Shown: in pieces, positions 1 through 6,404 of the stretch | How the letters are laid out: each line of letters begins with the position of its first letter | Numbering within the stretch: position 1 is the first letter of the stretch | Source of the DNA: an uncultured Planctomycetota bacterium | GTDB lineage: Bacteria; Planctomycetota; Phycisphaerae; Sedimentisphaerales; Anaerobacaceae | NCBI GenBank assembly: GCA_903927855.1 | Contig: CAIYOL010000197.1 | Span: 1-12,553 of the forward strand | DNA length: 12,553 bases | Reading direction: 5' to 3' | Position numbers and translations under genes: made by a program | The notes under the pieces: model-generated | What the model saw: only the letters and a program-made list of their open reading frames with translations | The model's database searches: none | What the model was told of the DNA's origin: nothing

Positions 1-1033
1 GGTCCATCGTATCCTTCCACAATTCCAGATTTTCCAGGTATACGCTGGTACCACGGGCTACGCAGGTTAGTGGGTCTTCGACTCTTATAATCTTCAGGCC
101 GGTTGCATTTGCCAGTACAGTATCCATTCCCCGCAGCAGTGACCCGCCGCCGCAGATATGCACGCCGTTGTCTATCAAATCGGCAGCAAGTTCCGGCTCA
201 GCCTTTTCCAATGTCCCCGTAACTGCATCTATGATTGCTGCGACTGGTTCCCGAAGGGCTTCTCGGATTTCCTCGCTTGTTACGACAATTTTTCTCGGTA
301 GCCCTGAAATCGTGTCTCTGCCGGATACCTCCATTGTCAATTCCTCCTCCAGCGGAGCAGCAGAGCCGATTTGTATCTTTACTTTTTCGGCTCTTGGCTC
401 GCCGATGAGCAGGTTGTAGGTTTTTTTGAGATGGTTAATCACCGCTTCGTCCATGTCGTCGCCGCCGACGCGGATTGACTCGCAGGTCGCGATGTCCGCC
501 AGGCTTATTATGGCTACTTCTGTCGTTCCGCCGCCGGTGTCGACAATCATTGAGGCAGTTGGGTCGGTGATGGGCAGTCCTGCCCCGATGGCTGCTGCCA
601 TTGGCTCTTTAACCAGATAGACCTTCCGTGCGCCTGCACGTTCGGCGCTGTCTATAACTGCCCGGCGTTCGACGGCTGTTATTCCGCTTGGTACGGCAAT
701 CACCACTCGGGGCCTGATTAGGCCGCCTCTGCCATGAACTTTCCTGATAAAATATCCCAGCATCGCCTCGGTGATTTCGAAATCGCTGATTACACCGTCT
801 TTCAGAGGTCTTATTGCGCTGATTGAGCCAGGCGTTTTGCCCAGCATTTCACGCGCAACCAAACCTACTGCTTCTCCGTTGTTTAGAACGATATTGGTGC
901 CTTTGCGAACGGCAACTACGGAAGGTTCATTGAGGACAATGCCTTTATCGCGGACACAGACCAGCGTTGTGCACGTACCGAGGTCAATGCCCATATCCAT
1001 GCTAAACCAGCCTAAGATTGTGTCCAGTAGCAC
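1..1033 (-). CDS. mreB: Rod shape-determining actin homologue MreB (3' end cut by window edge)
   Basis: MreB is the bacterial actin that polymerises with ATP on the inner face of the cytoplasmic membrane and guides the cell-wall elongation machinery. I translated this strand by hand and it stays open from the GTG at 1033 to the window edge (344 codons). The actin-fold motifs are in order: phosphate-1 loop IDLGTCTTLV (about residues 16-25), GIVLNEPSVVAV (31-42), DGVISDF (79-85), phosphate-2 loop VDTGGGTTEVA (164-174) and adenosine motif GVHICGGGSLLRG (290-302). MreB is usually about 340-350 residues, so only a few codons should be missing. The GTG start is chosen because AGAAGGG lies 8 nt upstream and the resulting N-terminus aligns with typical MreB; an internal ATG at residue 12 would leave only two residues before GIDLGT. 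A small deviation is Cys-Thr where most MreBs have Ala-Asn after DLGT. It is the last visible gene of a three-gene minus-strand cluster. The family call is very secure. Confidence 0.97.
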   Translation of the reverse strand, partial: MLLDTILGWFSMDMGIDLGTCTTLVCVRDKGIVLNEPSVVAVRKGTNIVLNNGEAVGLVAREMLGKTPGSISAIRPLKDGVISDFEITEAMLGYFIRKVHGRGGLIRPRVVIAVPSGITAVERRAVIDSAERAGARKVYLVKEPMAAAIGAGLPITDPTASMIVDTGGGTTEVAIISLADIATCESIRVGGDDMDEAVINHLKKTYNLLIGEPRAEKVKIQIGSAAPLEEELTMEVSGRDTISGLPRKIVVTSEEIREALREPVAAIIDAVTGTLEKAEPELAADLIDNGVHICGGGSLLRGMDTVLANATGLKIIRVEDPLTCVARGTSVYLENLELWKDTMD

Positions 1034-1051
1034 TTTAGATTCCCTTCTTTC

Positions 1052-1098
1052 AATTGACTATTTGTATATACTAAAGGCGGGATTGTCAATAGTCAATT
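1052..1098. repeat. Perfect 11-bp inverted repeat upstream of mreB
   Basis: The arms AATTGACTATT (1052-1062) and AATAGTCAATT (1088-1098) are exact reverse complements separated by 25 nt. The dyad fills most of the 69-nt gap between the small membrane-protein gene and mreB, and its near arm ends 18 nt before the mreB GTG, just upstream of the ribosome binding site. The hexamer ATTGAC/GTCAAT occurs three times here (1053-1058, 1085-1090, 1092-1097). On the minus strand a TTGACA sits inside the spacer, 17 nt before TACAAA, so a weak mreB-proximal promoter is possible. The dyad could be an RNA stem controlling mreB translation, or a protein-binding operator. There is no T-run after it, so a terminator is unlikely. 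Confidence 0.6.
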
Positions 1099-1102
1099 TT
1101 GG

Positions 1103-1258
1103 CTACGGAATTTTTAATATTGTGCCGTATTGAAAGTAGCACTTATAGACAACCAGTGCTGCAGTGGCTAGAACTGCACAAAATGCTAAAGCGAGGATAA
1201 TCGTATAGAGATTATTGGACGTTGCTACCCTACCTTGGCTCTGTCCATTAGGACTCAT
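1103..1258 (-). CDS. Small single-pass membrane protein, 51 residues, unknown function
   Basis: This short open frame (ATG at 1258, TAG at 1103-1105) lies between the coiled-coil gene and mreB. It has a good ribosome binding site, GAGGTC with about 5 nt to the ATG. The product has a polar N-terminus (MSPNGQSQGR, residues 1-10), one clear hydrophobic segment at about residues 18-38 (LYTIILALAFCAVLATAALVV) and a short basic/aromatic tail ending YGTILKIP. No signal-peptidase or lipobox motif is evident, so it should be a single-pass inner-membrane protein. It is 35 bp after the coiled-coil gene and 69 bp before mreB, on the same strand, so it is probably co-transcribed with both. It is far too short to be MreD, which has several membrane segments. 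I do not recognise the family. The ribosome binding site, hydrophobic segment and operon position make a real gene likely. Confidence 0.7.
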   Translation of the reverse strand: MSPNGQSQGRVATSNNLYTIILALAFCAVLATAALVVYKCYFQYGTILKIP

Positions 1259-1293
1259 ATTTTGACCTCATAGTAGAAAGGTTACAAATAAGT

Positions 1294-2172
1294 CTATAAA
1301 TTAGTAGATACCGTATCGCCGACGTTTGGTTGCTGCTGTACGAGTTCTAGGGCGCCGACGGCTTCTTTTGCGTCTATATCTATGATGAGGATATCGCAGA
1401 GAAACTCATTGCCGCGAGTCACGTGGAATCTCATACCTTCCTTGACACCGTCTGCTGTGCCTATGGATATGGTCGCCATAGAATTTTTCAAATCCACCGC
1501 CGTTATCAATCCCTGTAGGCCGATATCCCTTGTTTCAGTTTCAGTTGTAGCGGGTCGAGCTGCTTCTTCTCTCGGCGTCACAGGCACGGTGGCCGCAGCG
1601 GTTTTGCCGATAGGCTGTAAGAATTTGTCCAACTTGTTTTGTAAGTCCGTCTTTTCTTCCTGTATACGTTTGTTTTCTGTTTGCAGCGTTTCTATTATCG
1701 CCATCTTCTCTTCCAGGGCCTTCGTGGTTTCATCTAGCTCTTTGCTCTGACGGACTTGTTCTGTTTGAATTTTATTTAGCTCCTCGATGGTGTTTTTCAG
1801 TAACTGCCCTTGTTTATCGTTGGTTTCATAGAAACCTTTTGTTATGCTTGCCAAGCTGTCTACTTTTTGAAGCAGGGCTGCTTTTTCTCTTTCAGCATTG
1901 TCAAAGTTAGTTTGTAATTCGCTATTTTCTGTTTTCAGCGAAGTGATTTCACTGCTTAGTTTGTTTTCCATCTGCTTCTTTTGCTCTAAGGCCTCGTTTA
2001 CCTGTTTGGTGTAGTCTTGGACCTTTTTGTCCAAGCTGTCTCTCTCGGCCTTCAAGTTGTCGTATTTTTGCCTGTAGTTATCGGCGTTGGCGACGTATGT
2101 TACCACAATACCGCAGAGGAAAATTGAGGATAACGTTAATAAAACTATTAAAATCTTAGTAAGCGTACTCAA
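1294..2172 (-). CDS. Membrane-anchored coiled-coil protein with C-terminal beta domain (MreC-like layout)
   Basis: The 292-residue product has a hydrophobic anchor at about residues 6-29, a long charged heptad-rich coiled coil at about 33-185 (rich in Glu, Lys, Gln and Leu), a Pro/Ala/Thr linker at about 186-215, and a compact C-terminal domain at 216-292 with alternating beta-type segments (TISIGTADGVKEGMRFHV, then a conserved-looking VGDTVST near the end). It should sit in the inner membrane with the coil and beta domain in the periplasm. It starts at TTG: in-frame stops lie just upstream, AAAGGG is 7 nt before it, and the anchor would be lost with any later start. The gene heads the cluster that ends in mreB. 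The architecture resembles MreC (anchor, coiled coil, beta domains), but I see no clear MreC sequence signature, and a true mreC may lie beyond the left edge. The function is therefore inferred only from shape and neighbours. Confidence 0.85.
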   Translation of the reverse strand: MSTLTKILIVLLTLSSIFLCGIVVTYVANADNYRQKYDNLKAERDSLDKKVQDYTKQVNEALEQKKQMENKLSSEITSLKTENSELQTNFDNAEREKAALLQKVDSLASITKGFYETNDKQGQLLKNTIEELNKIQTEQVRQSKELDETTKALEEKMAIIETLQTENKRIQEEKTDLQNKLDKFLQPIGKTAAATVPVTPREEAARPATTETETRDIGLQGLITAVDLKNSMATISIGTADGVKEGMRFHVTRGNEFLCDILIIDIDAKEAVGALELVQQQPNVGDTVSTNL

Positions 2173-2257
2173 GATTAGGCCCTTTCACTATTCTCCTTCA
2201 AATTACGTGTCGCTGACACAGACTATACATCGTGCTATTATGCCATCGAGTTAAATA
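2173..2257 (-). promoter_or_regulatory. Leader of the coiled-coil/mreB cluster with small hairpin and short overlapping ORF
   Basis: This is the predicted 5' untranslated region between the promoter and the TTG start. It holds a 5-bp stem with 3-nt loop (GTGTC-GCT-GACAC, 2207-2219) and a strong ribosome binding site, GAAGGAG (2193-2199). That site is too far from the TTG at 2172 but is 4 nt from a GTG at 2188. That GTG opens a 10-codon frame ending with TAA at 2156-2158, inside the start of the coiled-coil gene in another frame. This could be a regulatory leader peptide or a chance arrangement. Confidence 0.35.
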
Positions 2258-2286
2258 ATTTTATGTTTCAGGTCCGAAAATGTCAA
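2258..2286 (-). promoter_or_regulatory. Sigma70-type promoter for the coiled-coil/mreB cluster
   Basis: Reading the minus strand, a perfect -35 hexamer TTGACA (2281-2286) is followed by exactly 17 nt and then a -10 hexamer TAAAAT (2258-2263, five of six consensus bases). Transcription would begin near 2251, giving a leader of about 80 nt before the TTG at 2172. A second TTGACA lies about 27 nt further upstream on the same strand, followed by only a weak -10 candidate. Confidence 0.7.
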
Positions 2287-2340
2287 GTTATTTTTGTGTT
2301 TCCTTTTGTCAAATAGCATAAATTAACCCCGTAGGTGTGT

Positions 2341-2367
2341 AAAAAAGGCAATCGGAGTTAACGCCGA
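2341..2367 (-). terminator. Weak terminator-like dyad and T-run after the lipoprotein gene
   Basis: On the minus strand, the near-palindrome TCGGCGTTAACTCCGA (7 of 8 positions pair) at 2352-2367 lies about 20 nt past the HEAT-gene stop, and a run of six T follows 5 nt later (2341-2346). The hairpin stem with a GTTAAC loop is only 4 bp, so termination would be weak. The symmetric GTTAAC core could instead be a protein-binding site upstream of the next cluster. Confidence 0.3.
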
Positions 2368-2388
2368 AAATAAGGTTTTTTTGGCAGT

Positions 2389-3396
2389 TCAGTTCTTTGC
2401 TGAGCATTGAAAAACGGCTTTGGCGGCAGCAATACGGACAAGTTTTGACTCGTTTTTCAAGAGTTGCGGTAAAAATTTTGTCAGATTTGTTGTCCTGATT
2501 TGGCCTATCGCCAGTGCCGTCAGGGTATTGACTCGTTCGAGTTCCTTTTTATCCAGCCCCGAAGTGAGATTTTTCGTAAAAACTTTGAGAACTTCGGCCT
2601 CCCCGGTCGTCTCTCCAAGCATACCAAGCTGCTCGGCTGCAACAAGCCGGACCTCCAGTACATCGTCGTCGAGTTTGGTTATCAGGGCATTTTTAGCTTC
2701 TTCTACCCCCAGTGCCCCCATAGCTCTTACTCCCATAAGTCGGTCATCAGCGTAAATGCTTATAAGCATCGCCCACAACTTCGGATATATTCGTTCATCG
2801 CCTAATCTTGCTATGGCTTCCGCTGCTTGAAGTCTGACCTTGTCATCTGAATCTTTGTTGCGTAATGCCCAGTACAGAACCTTTAGTGAGTTTTTATCGC
2901 CGCTTTTACCCAGCAGCAAAACAGCGTTGGCTCTGATGGTTTGGTTGTTGTTTGTCACAGCTTTACGAACAAGTTCAAAACCGCTGCTGGCCCCAAGTTT
3001 GCACAAAGCGTAGTCGGCCGCAATTTTGACGTTTTCTTCTTCATCTTCCATTAACTTCTCTACCGATCCTTTAGCAGGCGAATATCCCAAATCACCTACT
3101 GCCAGGATCGCAGCAAACCTGACCGGCACAAAATCATCCCTTAACAGCCCTTCTACTTTAGGCATAAATTTGACTTGTTTGGCTGCTGCGATAACTTCAA
3201 TGGTATTGGTTCTGATTAGCGGGTCGCCGTCGCTTAAACCTTCCTGGATAATTCGTTCCGCTTCAGGCAAAAGCTCGCTTATGGAACCGCCGGTGGGTGT
3301 GTGTGTTTCCTGTATCTGTAAGGATTCATGGCAGCCCATAATAAACACTGCGCAAGTTATAACTGCATAAGCCGTAAGTGTTATTGTGTTTTTCAT
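2389..3396 (-). CDS. HEAT-repeat lipoprotein
   Basis: The 335-residue product begins with Met-Lys, a hydrophobic stretch (about residues 5-20) and a lipobox-like IMGC with Cys22 as the likely lipidated residue (Met at -2 is slightly unusual). After a short polar linker (23-40), the rest is a chain of about eight helical HEAT-type repeats (about 45-333). Repeat signatures are visible as VRFAAILAVGDLG, IRANAVLLLGKSG, VRLQAAEAIARLGD, VRLVAAEQLGMLG and VRIAAAKAVFQ. Such alpha-solenoids bind protein partners and have no catalytic residues. The ATG follows AAAGG by 7-8 nt, and this site overlaps the lnt stop codon, with a 12-bp gap between the genes. A lipoprotein directly downstream of lnt suggests that it is itself an Lnt substrate. 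It should be anchored in a membrane facing the periplasm. The specific function is unknown. Confidence 0.88.
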   Translation of the reverse strand: MKNTITLTAYAVITCAVFIMGCHESLQIQETHTPTGGSISELLPEAERIIQEGLSDGDPLIRTNTIEVIAAAKQVKFMPKVEGLLRDDFVPVRFAAILAVGDLGYSPAKGSVEKLMEDEEENVKIAADYALCKLGASSGFELVRKAVTNNNQTIRANAVLLLGKSGDKNSLKVLYWALRNKDSDDKVRLQAAEAIARLGDERIYPKLWAMLISIYADDRLMGVRAMGALGVEEAKNALITKLDDDVLEVRLVAAEQLGMLGETTGEAEVLKVFTKNLTSGLDKKELERVNTLTALAIGQIRTTNLTKFLPQLLKNESKLVRIAAAKAVFQCSAKN

Positions 3397-3408
3397 CCTT
3401 TTGCCTTT

Positions 3409-5109
3409 CTACTCTTGCTTTTTGGCCTGCTTTTGTGCATTTTCGGGTCTTTTTCTAAAAAAGAATCGTCCCAAAACCGGCATTATCATTAGCCAAACAA
3501 GGCAGACTGCACAACAAAAATCCAGCCATTGCCCGTTTCTGCTGAAAAAGGTGATCCTTTTATCTATCGGTACTCTGTCGACCAGCCACCCGGCCATACC
3601 CGTCCTCGCCATTGCCCGATGCGGCAGAGACCCGGCGATATACCCGTTCTGTATATGTCCGAGCGTATCGATTAAGCAGCTTACCCCTGTGTTAACGCTC
3701 CGTACCACCGCAAGCCTGTTCTCTACCGCCCTGAACACGCAGATGGCCGCATGCTGGTTCAATTCGGTGCTTGGAGAAACTTTATCGTTTGCAAATCGCA
3801 CGAACCACCCGTCGTTGCTTATGTTGACGAGCCAATCGATTTTCTTTTCGCCTTTTTCTGTCGCAAATCTCCTCGCAATAGCAGGCACCGCGTCCTCATA
3901 ACAAATCATAACGCTGAATTTATAAGTTTGCCCTTTCTTCCCCGTTATTTCGAAAACGGTATATTCGCTCCCTGAGTCCAGCGTATAATCGTAGTCGTAT
4001 GGTGTAAATTTCATCAGCAGGTTAAAAAGCAAAGGTAAACTCTTTCTGAATGGCACATATTCCCCGAAGGCGACTAAATGAATCTTGCTGTATTGTTCTT
4101 TTGCCGCCGTGCCGTCGGGTTTATACAGGAAAGCTGTGTTATATCTTTTAGCTAAATAAATTGTCCCATCTTCCCGGATTTCCGGTACGCCCCCGTATGC
4201 ACCTGCAAGCACAAAGGCGGTATTTTTCGAATGTTCACGAAGAATCTCATCGAAAAGTCTGTCGCTTTCCGAAGGCGCTAAAAGCCCGAGTATCTTTGGC
4301 TCCAGCATCGCCTGAACCATCGTTTCAGGCCAGACCACCAGTTCAGCACCGGCTTTGGCGCTTGCATTGCTGTTTTGCAGCAGCTCATCAAGTATTTCCT
4401 CCGATGACTGATGCGATTTCTTGACTGATTGCGGAACATTTGTCTGTACCGACGCAACTAATGGCCCGGCCTTGATATATTTGTCTGCTTCATTTATCCT
4501 GTATTGCCCGTAAACGACAGCAGTGACCAATGCGCCGCACACTAAGCCAGCTTTCAAAAGATTGCCGATTTTGAAAATCTTTTTATCTTCTGCGGCGATT
4601 ATCAATTCAGCCGCCAGCCCGTTTACCATTGCTATCAGAAAAGATACTCCCGCTGCGCCGAATATGTCAGCTATTTGAATAAGCGTGATATTGGCATATT
4701 GGCTGTGTGCCAGAAATCGCCAGAAAAATCCGCCCAAAAAAAGGCCCTGTAATCGCTCTGCCCCGACAATCAATACCCCCGAAGCTAAAAATAGCGGTAT
4801 TTTTTTTATCCGACAATATCGCAGACAAATCGCCAAGATAGGCCAAAGCAATGCCGTGTATATACAAAACGCAAGCCACCCCGCTGGTGTTACCGGGTAC
4901 ATCCAGTATAGGTTCCCAAGCCAGTAACAAAGCGAAACCAGATAGGTTGTAAAAAATAACCGCTTGACCTTTACCTCAGGTGAGCACGCCAAAATAAATG
5001 GCACCATTGACACCCACGCCAGCCCCGACCAGTTAATAGGTGCCTGTATCACCGTCAGCATCACCGCGCTGCCGACAATCGCTGAGTAAAATAGCAAATT
5101 TTTTCTCAT
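3409..5109 (-). CDS. lnt: Apolipoprotein N-acyltransferase
   Basis: Lnt performs the last step of lipoprotein maturation in the inner membrane, transferring an acyl chain from a phospholipid to the amino group of the lipidated cysteine. The N-terminal third carries about six hydrophobic segments. A periplasmic carbon-nitrogen hydrolase domain follows (about residues 215-515), then a last membrane segment near 528-550 and a Lys-rich tail. With numbering from the ATG at 5109, the catalytic triad is visible: Glu262 in VVWPET, Lys342 in YSKIHLVAFGEYVPFR and Cys403 in MICYED; Glu350 (FGE) matches another conserved site. The 566 residues are somewhat longer than usual (about 510). I prefer the ATG at 5109 because AGGA lies 9 nt upstream. 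The frame extends to a TTG at 5148 that would overlap the methyltransferase stop as TTGA but lacks a ribosome binding site. The family call is very secure; the start is uncertain. Confidence 0.95.
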   Translation of the reverse strand: MRKNLLFYSAIVGSAVMLTVIQAPINWSGLAWVSMVPFILACSPEVKVKRLFFTTYLVSLCYWLGNLYWMYPVTPAGWLAFCIYTALLWPILAICLRYCRIKKIPLFLASGVLIVGAERLQGLFLGGFFWRFLAHSQYANITLIQIADIFGAAGVSFLIAMVNGLAAELIIAAEDKKIFKIGNLLKAGLVCGALVTAVVYGQYRINEADKYIKAGPLVASVQTNVPQSVKKSHQSSEEILDELLQNSNASAKAGAELVVWPETMVQAMLEPKILGLLAPSESDRLFDEILREHSKNTAFVLAGAYGGVPEIREDGTIYLAKRYNTAFLYKPDGTAAKEQYSKIHLVAFGEYVPFRKSLPLLFNLLMKFTPYDYDYTLDSGSEYTVFEITGKKGQTYKFSVMICYEDAVPAIARRFATEKGEKKIDWLVNISNDGWFVRFANDKVSPSTELNQHAAICVFRAVENRLAVVRSVNTGVSCLIDTLGHIQNGYIAGSLPHRAMARTGMAGWLVDRVPIDKRITFFSRNGQWLDFCCAVCLVWLMIMPVLGRFFFRKRPENAQKQAKKQE

Positions 5110-5144
5110 CCCTGTATTTCCTGTGGTGAGCATTGTCGAACCGT

Positions 5145-6101
5145 TCAACTGGCCGAATCCCTTAAAACCGTCGCTATCTCTTCTGTCTTATAGTGCCTGC
5201 CGTTGTTCATCCTTACTGAAAATTGATTGGTAAACAGGTCCAGAAGGTTTTTGTCGTCGGTTATTTCCCTCACGGGTACTTCCATCTCGCTGACCAGCCG
5301 TTTTAATTCGGCCGTCTCCAAAGGTTTCAGATACAAATTGCCGTCGCGTTGTTTTTCTAATTGGGCTAAACGTTTTTTGGCGTTTTCGGCATATTTCCTG
5401 GATATTTCCACCCCCACGTAGTTTCTGTCCAGCTGTTTCGCCGCGGCTAAGGTTGTCCCTGAACCGCTGAAGGGGTCGAGCACGCAATCACCGCCGTTGC
5501 TGCTTACCGCTATGATTCTTTTCAGCAGGTTCTCCGGCATCTGGCAGGGGTGCCATTCTTCCCGTTCCTTGAATGTCCCGCACACCCGCGAAAACTCCCC
5601 CCAGACATCGTCCGGCATTTTGCCTTTAGGATTGGCTCGCCTGTCGTTGTAAATTAACTGCCGGTCCGAAGGCACCCGAACAGCGTGTTCGTTAAAGATA
5701 AAATTCTTCTTATCGTTCACGAAGTAAAAGATATGGGTGTGCGCCCGGGCAAATTTCATCTTCGTCTGCTGACCGAACGTATAATGCCATATTATCCAGT
5801 TCCGCATAAAAAGCCCTAATTCATCTGCTATTACTTTCACGTTTGCCGCATAATCATCGCCGATGGCTATATAAAATGACCCAGCCGGCTTTAGGACTTT
5901 TTTGCAGACCGTCATCCACTCTTTCGTCCACGCGATATAGTTTTTGCCTTTGACCTTGTCGTAGTATTTGTCATATTTGTACCCGATATTAAAAGGTGGG
6001 TCCGCAAATATCAAATCCGCGAACGGCTCGCTCACTTTGCCGAGTATCTCTATACAATCCCCGCAGATAATTTTATTAAGCAGTGCGTTCATTTTCCCCA
6101 T
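5145..6101 (-). CDS. Site-specific DNA methyltransferase, beta class, probably adenine-N6
   Basis: The 318-residue enzyme would transfer a methyl group from S-adenosylmethionine to a base in a specific DNA site. The catalytic motif IV (ADPPFNIG, residues 33-40) precedes the S-adenosylmethionine-binding motif I (DPFSGSGTT, 209-217), with a target-recognition stretch between them; this order defines the beta class. GDCIEIL (14-20) and HPCQMPE (184-190) are the usual motif X and pre-motif I elements. A DPPF rather than SPPY catalytic motif favours N6-adenine methylation. A C-terminal extension (about 265-318) goes beyond the catalytic fold and may help DNA binding, as in CcrM-type enzymes; the similarity in layout is inference. 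The ATG at 6101 has AAGGTG about 8 nt upstream. No restriction endonuclease gene is adjacent, so it looks like an orphan, possibly regulatory, methyltransferase. It leads the operon with lnt. The recognition site cannot be read from the sequence. Confidence 0.93.
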   Translation of the reverse strand: MGKMNALLNKIICGDCIEILGKVSEPFADLIFADPPFNIGYKYDKYYDKVKGKNYIAWTKEWMTVCKKVLKPAGSFYIAIGDDYAANVKVIADELGLFMRNWIIWHYTFGQQTKMKFARAHTHIFYFVNDKKNFIFNEHAVRVPSDRQLIYNDRRANPKGKMPDDVWGEFSRVCGTFKEREEWHPCQMPENLLKRIIAVSSNGGDCVLDPFSGSGTTLAAAKQLDRNYVGVEISRKYAENAKKRLAQLEKQRDGNLYLKPLETAELKRLVSEMEVPVREITDDKNLLDLFTNQFSVRMNNGRHYKTEEIATVLRDSAS

Positions 6102-6128
6102 TTTAGCGCACCTTCTAAGGATTGCAAG

Positions 6129-6147
6129 TTTATAAGCCTTTGGCTTA
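6129..6147 (-). promoter_or_regulatory. Dyad overlapping a -10-like box upstream of the methyltransferase gene
   Basis: TAAGCC-TTT-GGCTTA (6133-6147) is a perfect 6-bp inverted repeat with a 3-nt centre. On the minus strand it overlaps TATAAA (6129-6134), a plausible -10 element about 28 nt before the methyltransferase ATG. No good -35 hexamer is visible 16-18 nt further upstream. The arrangement would suit repressor binding over a promoter, but this is inference. Confidence 0.35.
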
Positions 6148-6210
6148 CAGGATTTGCTTTCCTTCCGTCGCTGGTTTTTTGCTTATTGCTGGTGGTTAGT
6201 CATAGGTAGA

Positions 6211-6242
6211 ATGACCCCGCCAAAGTGTTGGCGGAGATGACC
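6211..6242. repeat. Perfect hairpin flanked by ATGACC direct repeats
   Basis: CCGCCAA (6217-6223), a 4-nt loop AGTG and TTGGCGG (6228-6234) form a perfect 7-bp GC-rich stem. The hexamer ATGACC occurs on both sides (6211-6216 and 6237-6242), the left copy touching the stem and the right copy 2 nt away. No T-run follows on either strand, so it is not a standard terminator. It could be a small REP-like palindromic element with a target duplication, or an operator. No second copy was noticed in this window. Confidence 0.5.
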
Positions 6243-6328
6243 AATTTTCGGGCAGAAATCGAGATATGGAGGCCTATAAAATCCTTATTCCATTGAAATA
6301 TAAAGGGTTTCAAGGGTGTAACTGCGAA

Positions 6329-6384
6329 AAAATCACAATAAAAGGTCAAAATCGTAATAAAACGGTAACATTTTGATTTATAAT
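6329..6384 (+). promoter_or_regulatory. Candidate promoter of the efflux operon with repeat and dyad elements
   Basis: A perfect TATAAT (6379-6384) lies 74 nt before the adaptor GTG start. No consensus -35 hexamer is present at 16-18 nt upstream (the sequence there is AATAAA-like). Immediately upstream are two imperfect direct repeats, starting AAAATC, containing AATAAAA and ending GG (6329-6345 and 6348-6365), 19 nt apart. A 7-bp inverted repeat TCAAAAT/ATTTTGA (6346-6352 and 6370-6376) abuts the -10 box. A weak -35 plus repeats spaced about two helical turns apart would fit regulator-dependent transcription, which is inference. Confidence 0.4.
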
Positions 6385-6404
6385 AACGTTCAGGACGGCA
6401 CAAG

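Noticed and set aside
168..1133. Plus-strand open frames opposite mreB (168-419, 426-620, 771-1133)
   Set aside because: They mirror the minus-strand mreB coding sequence, show low-complexity Ser/Arg-rich translations and have no recognisable domains or ribosome binding sites.
1103..1258. Small membrane protein as MreD
   Set aside because: MreD is about 160 residues with several membrane segments; this product is 51 residues with one.
3386..3901. 171-codon plus-strand frame opposite the end of lnt
   Set aside because: The minus strand encodes the Lnt hydrolase domain with its catalytic residues; the plus frame has no motif and is an antisense shadow.
5145..6101. Restriction-modification system
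   Set aside because: Only the methyltransferase is present; its neighbours are lnt and a divergent efflux operon, with no endonuclease-like gene.
6217..6234. Intrinsic terminator at the GC-rich hairpin
   Set aside because: No T-run follows on either strand, and the site lies upstream of both divergent operons rather than at a gene end.
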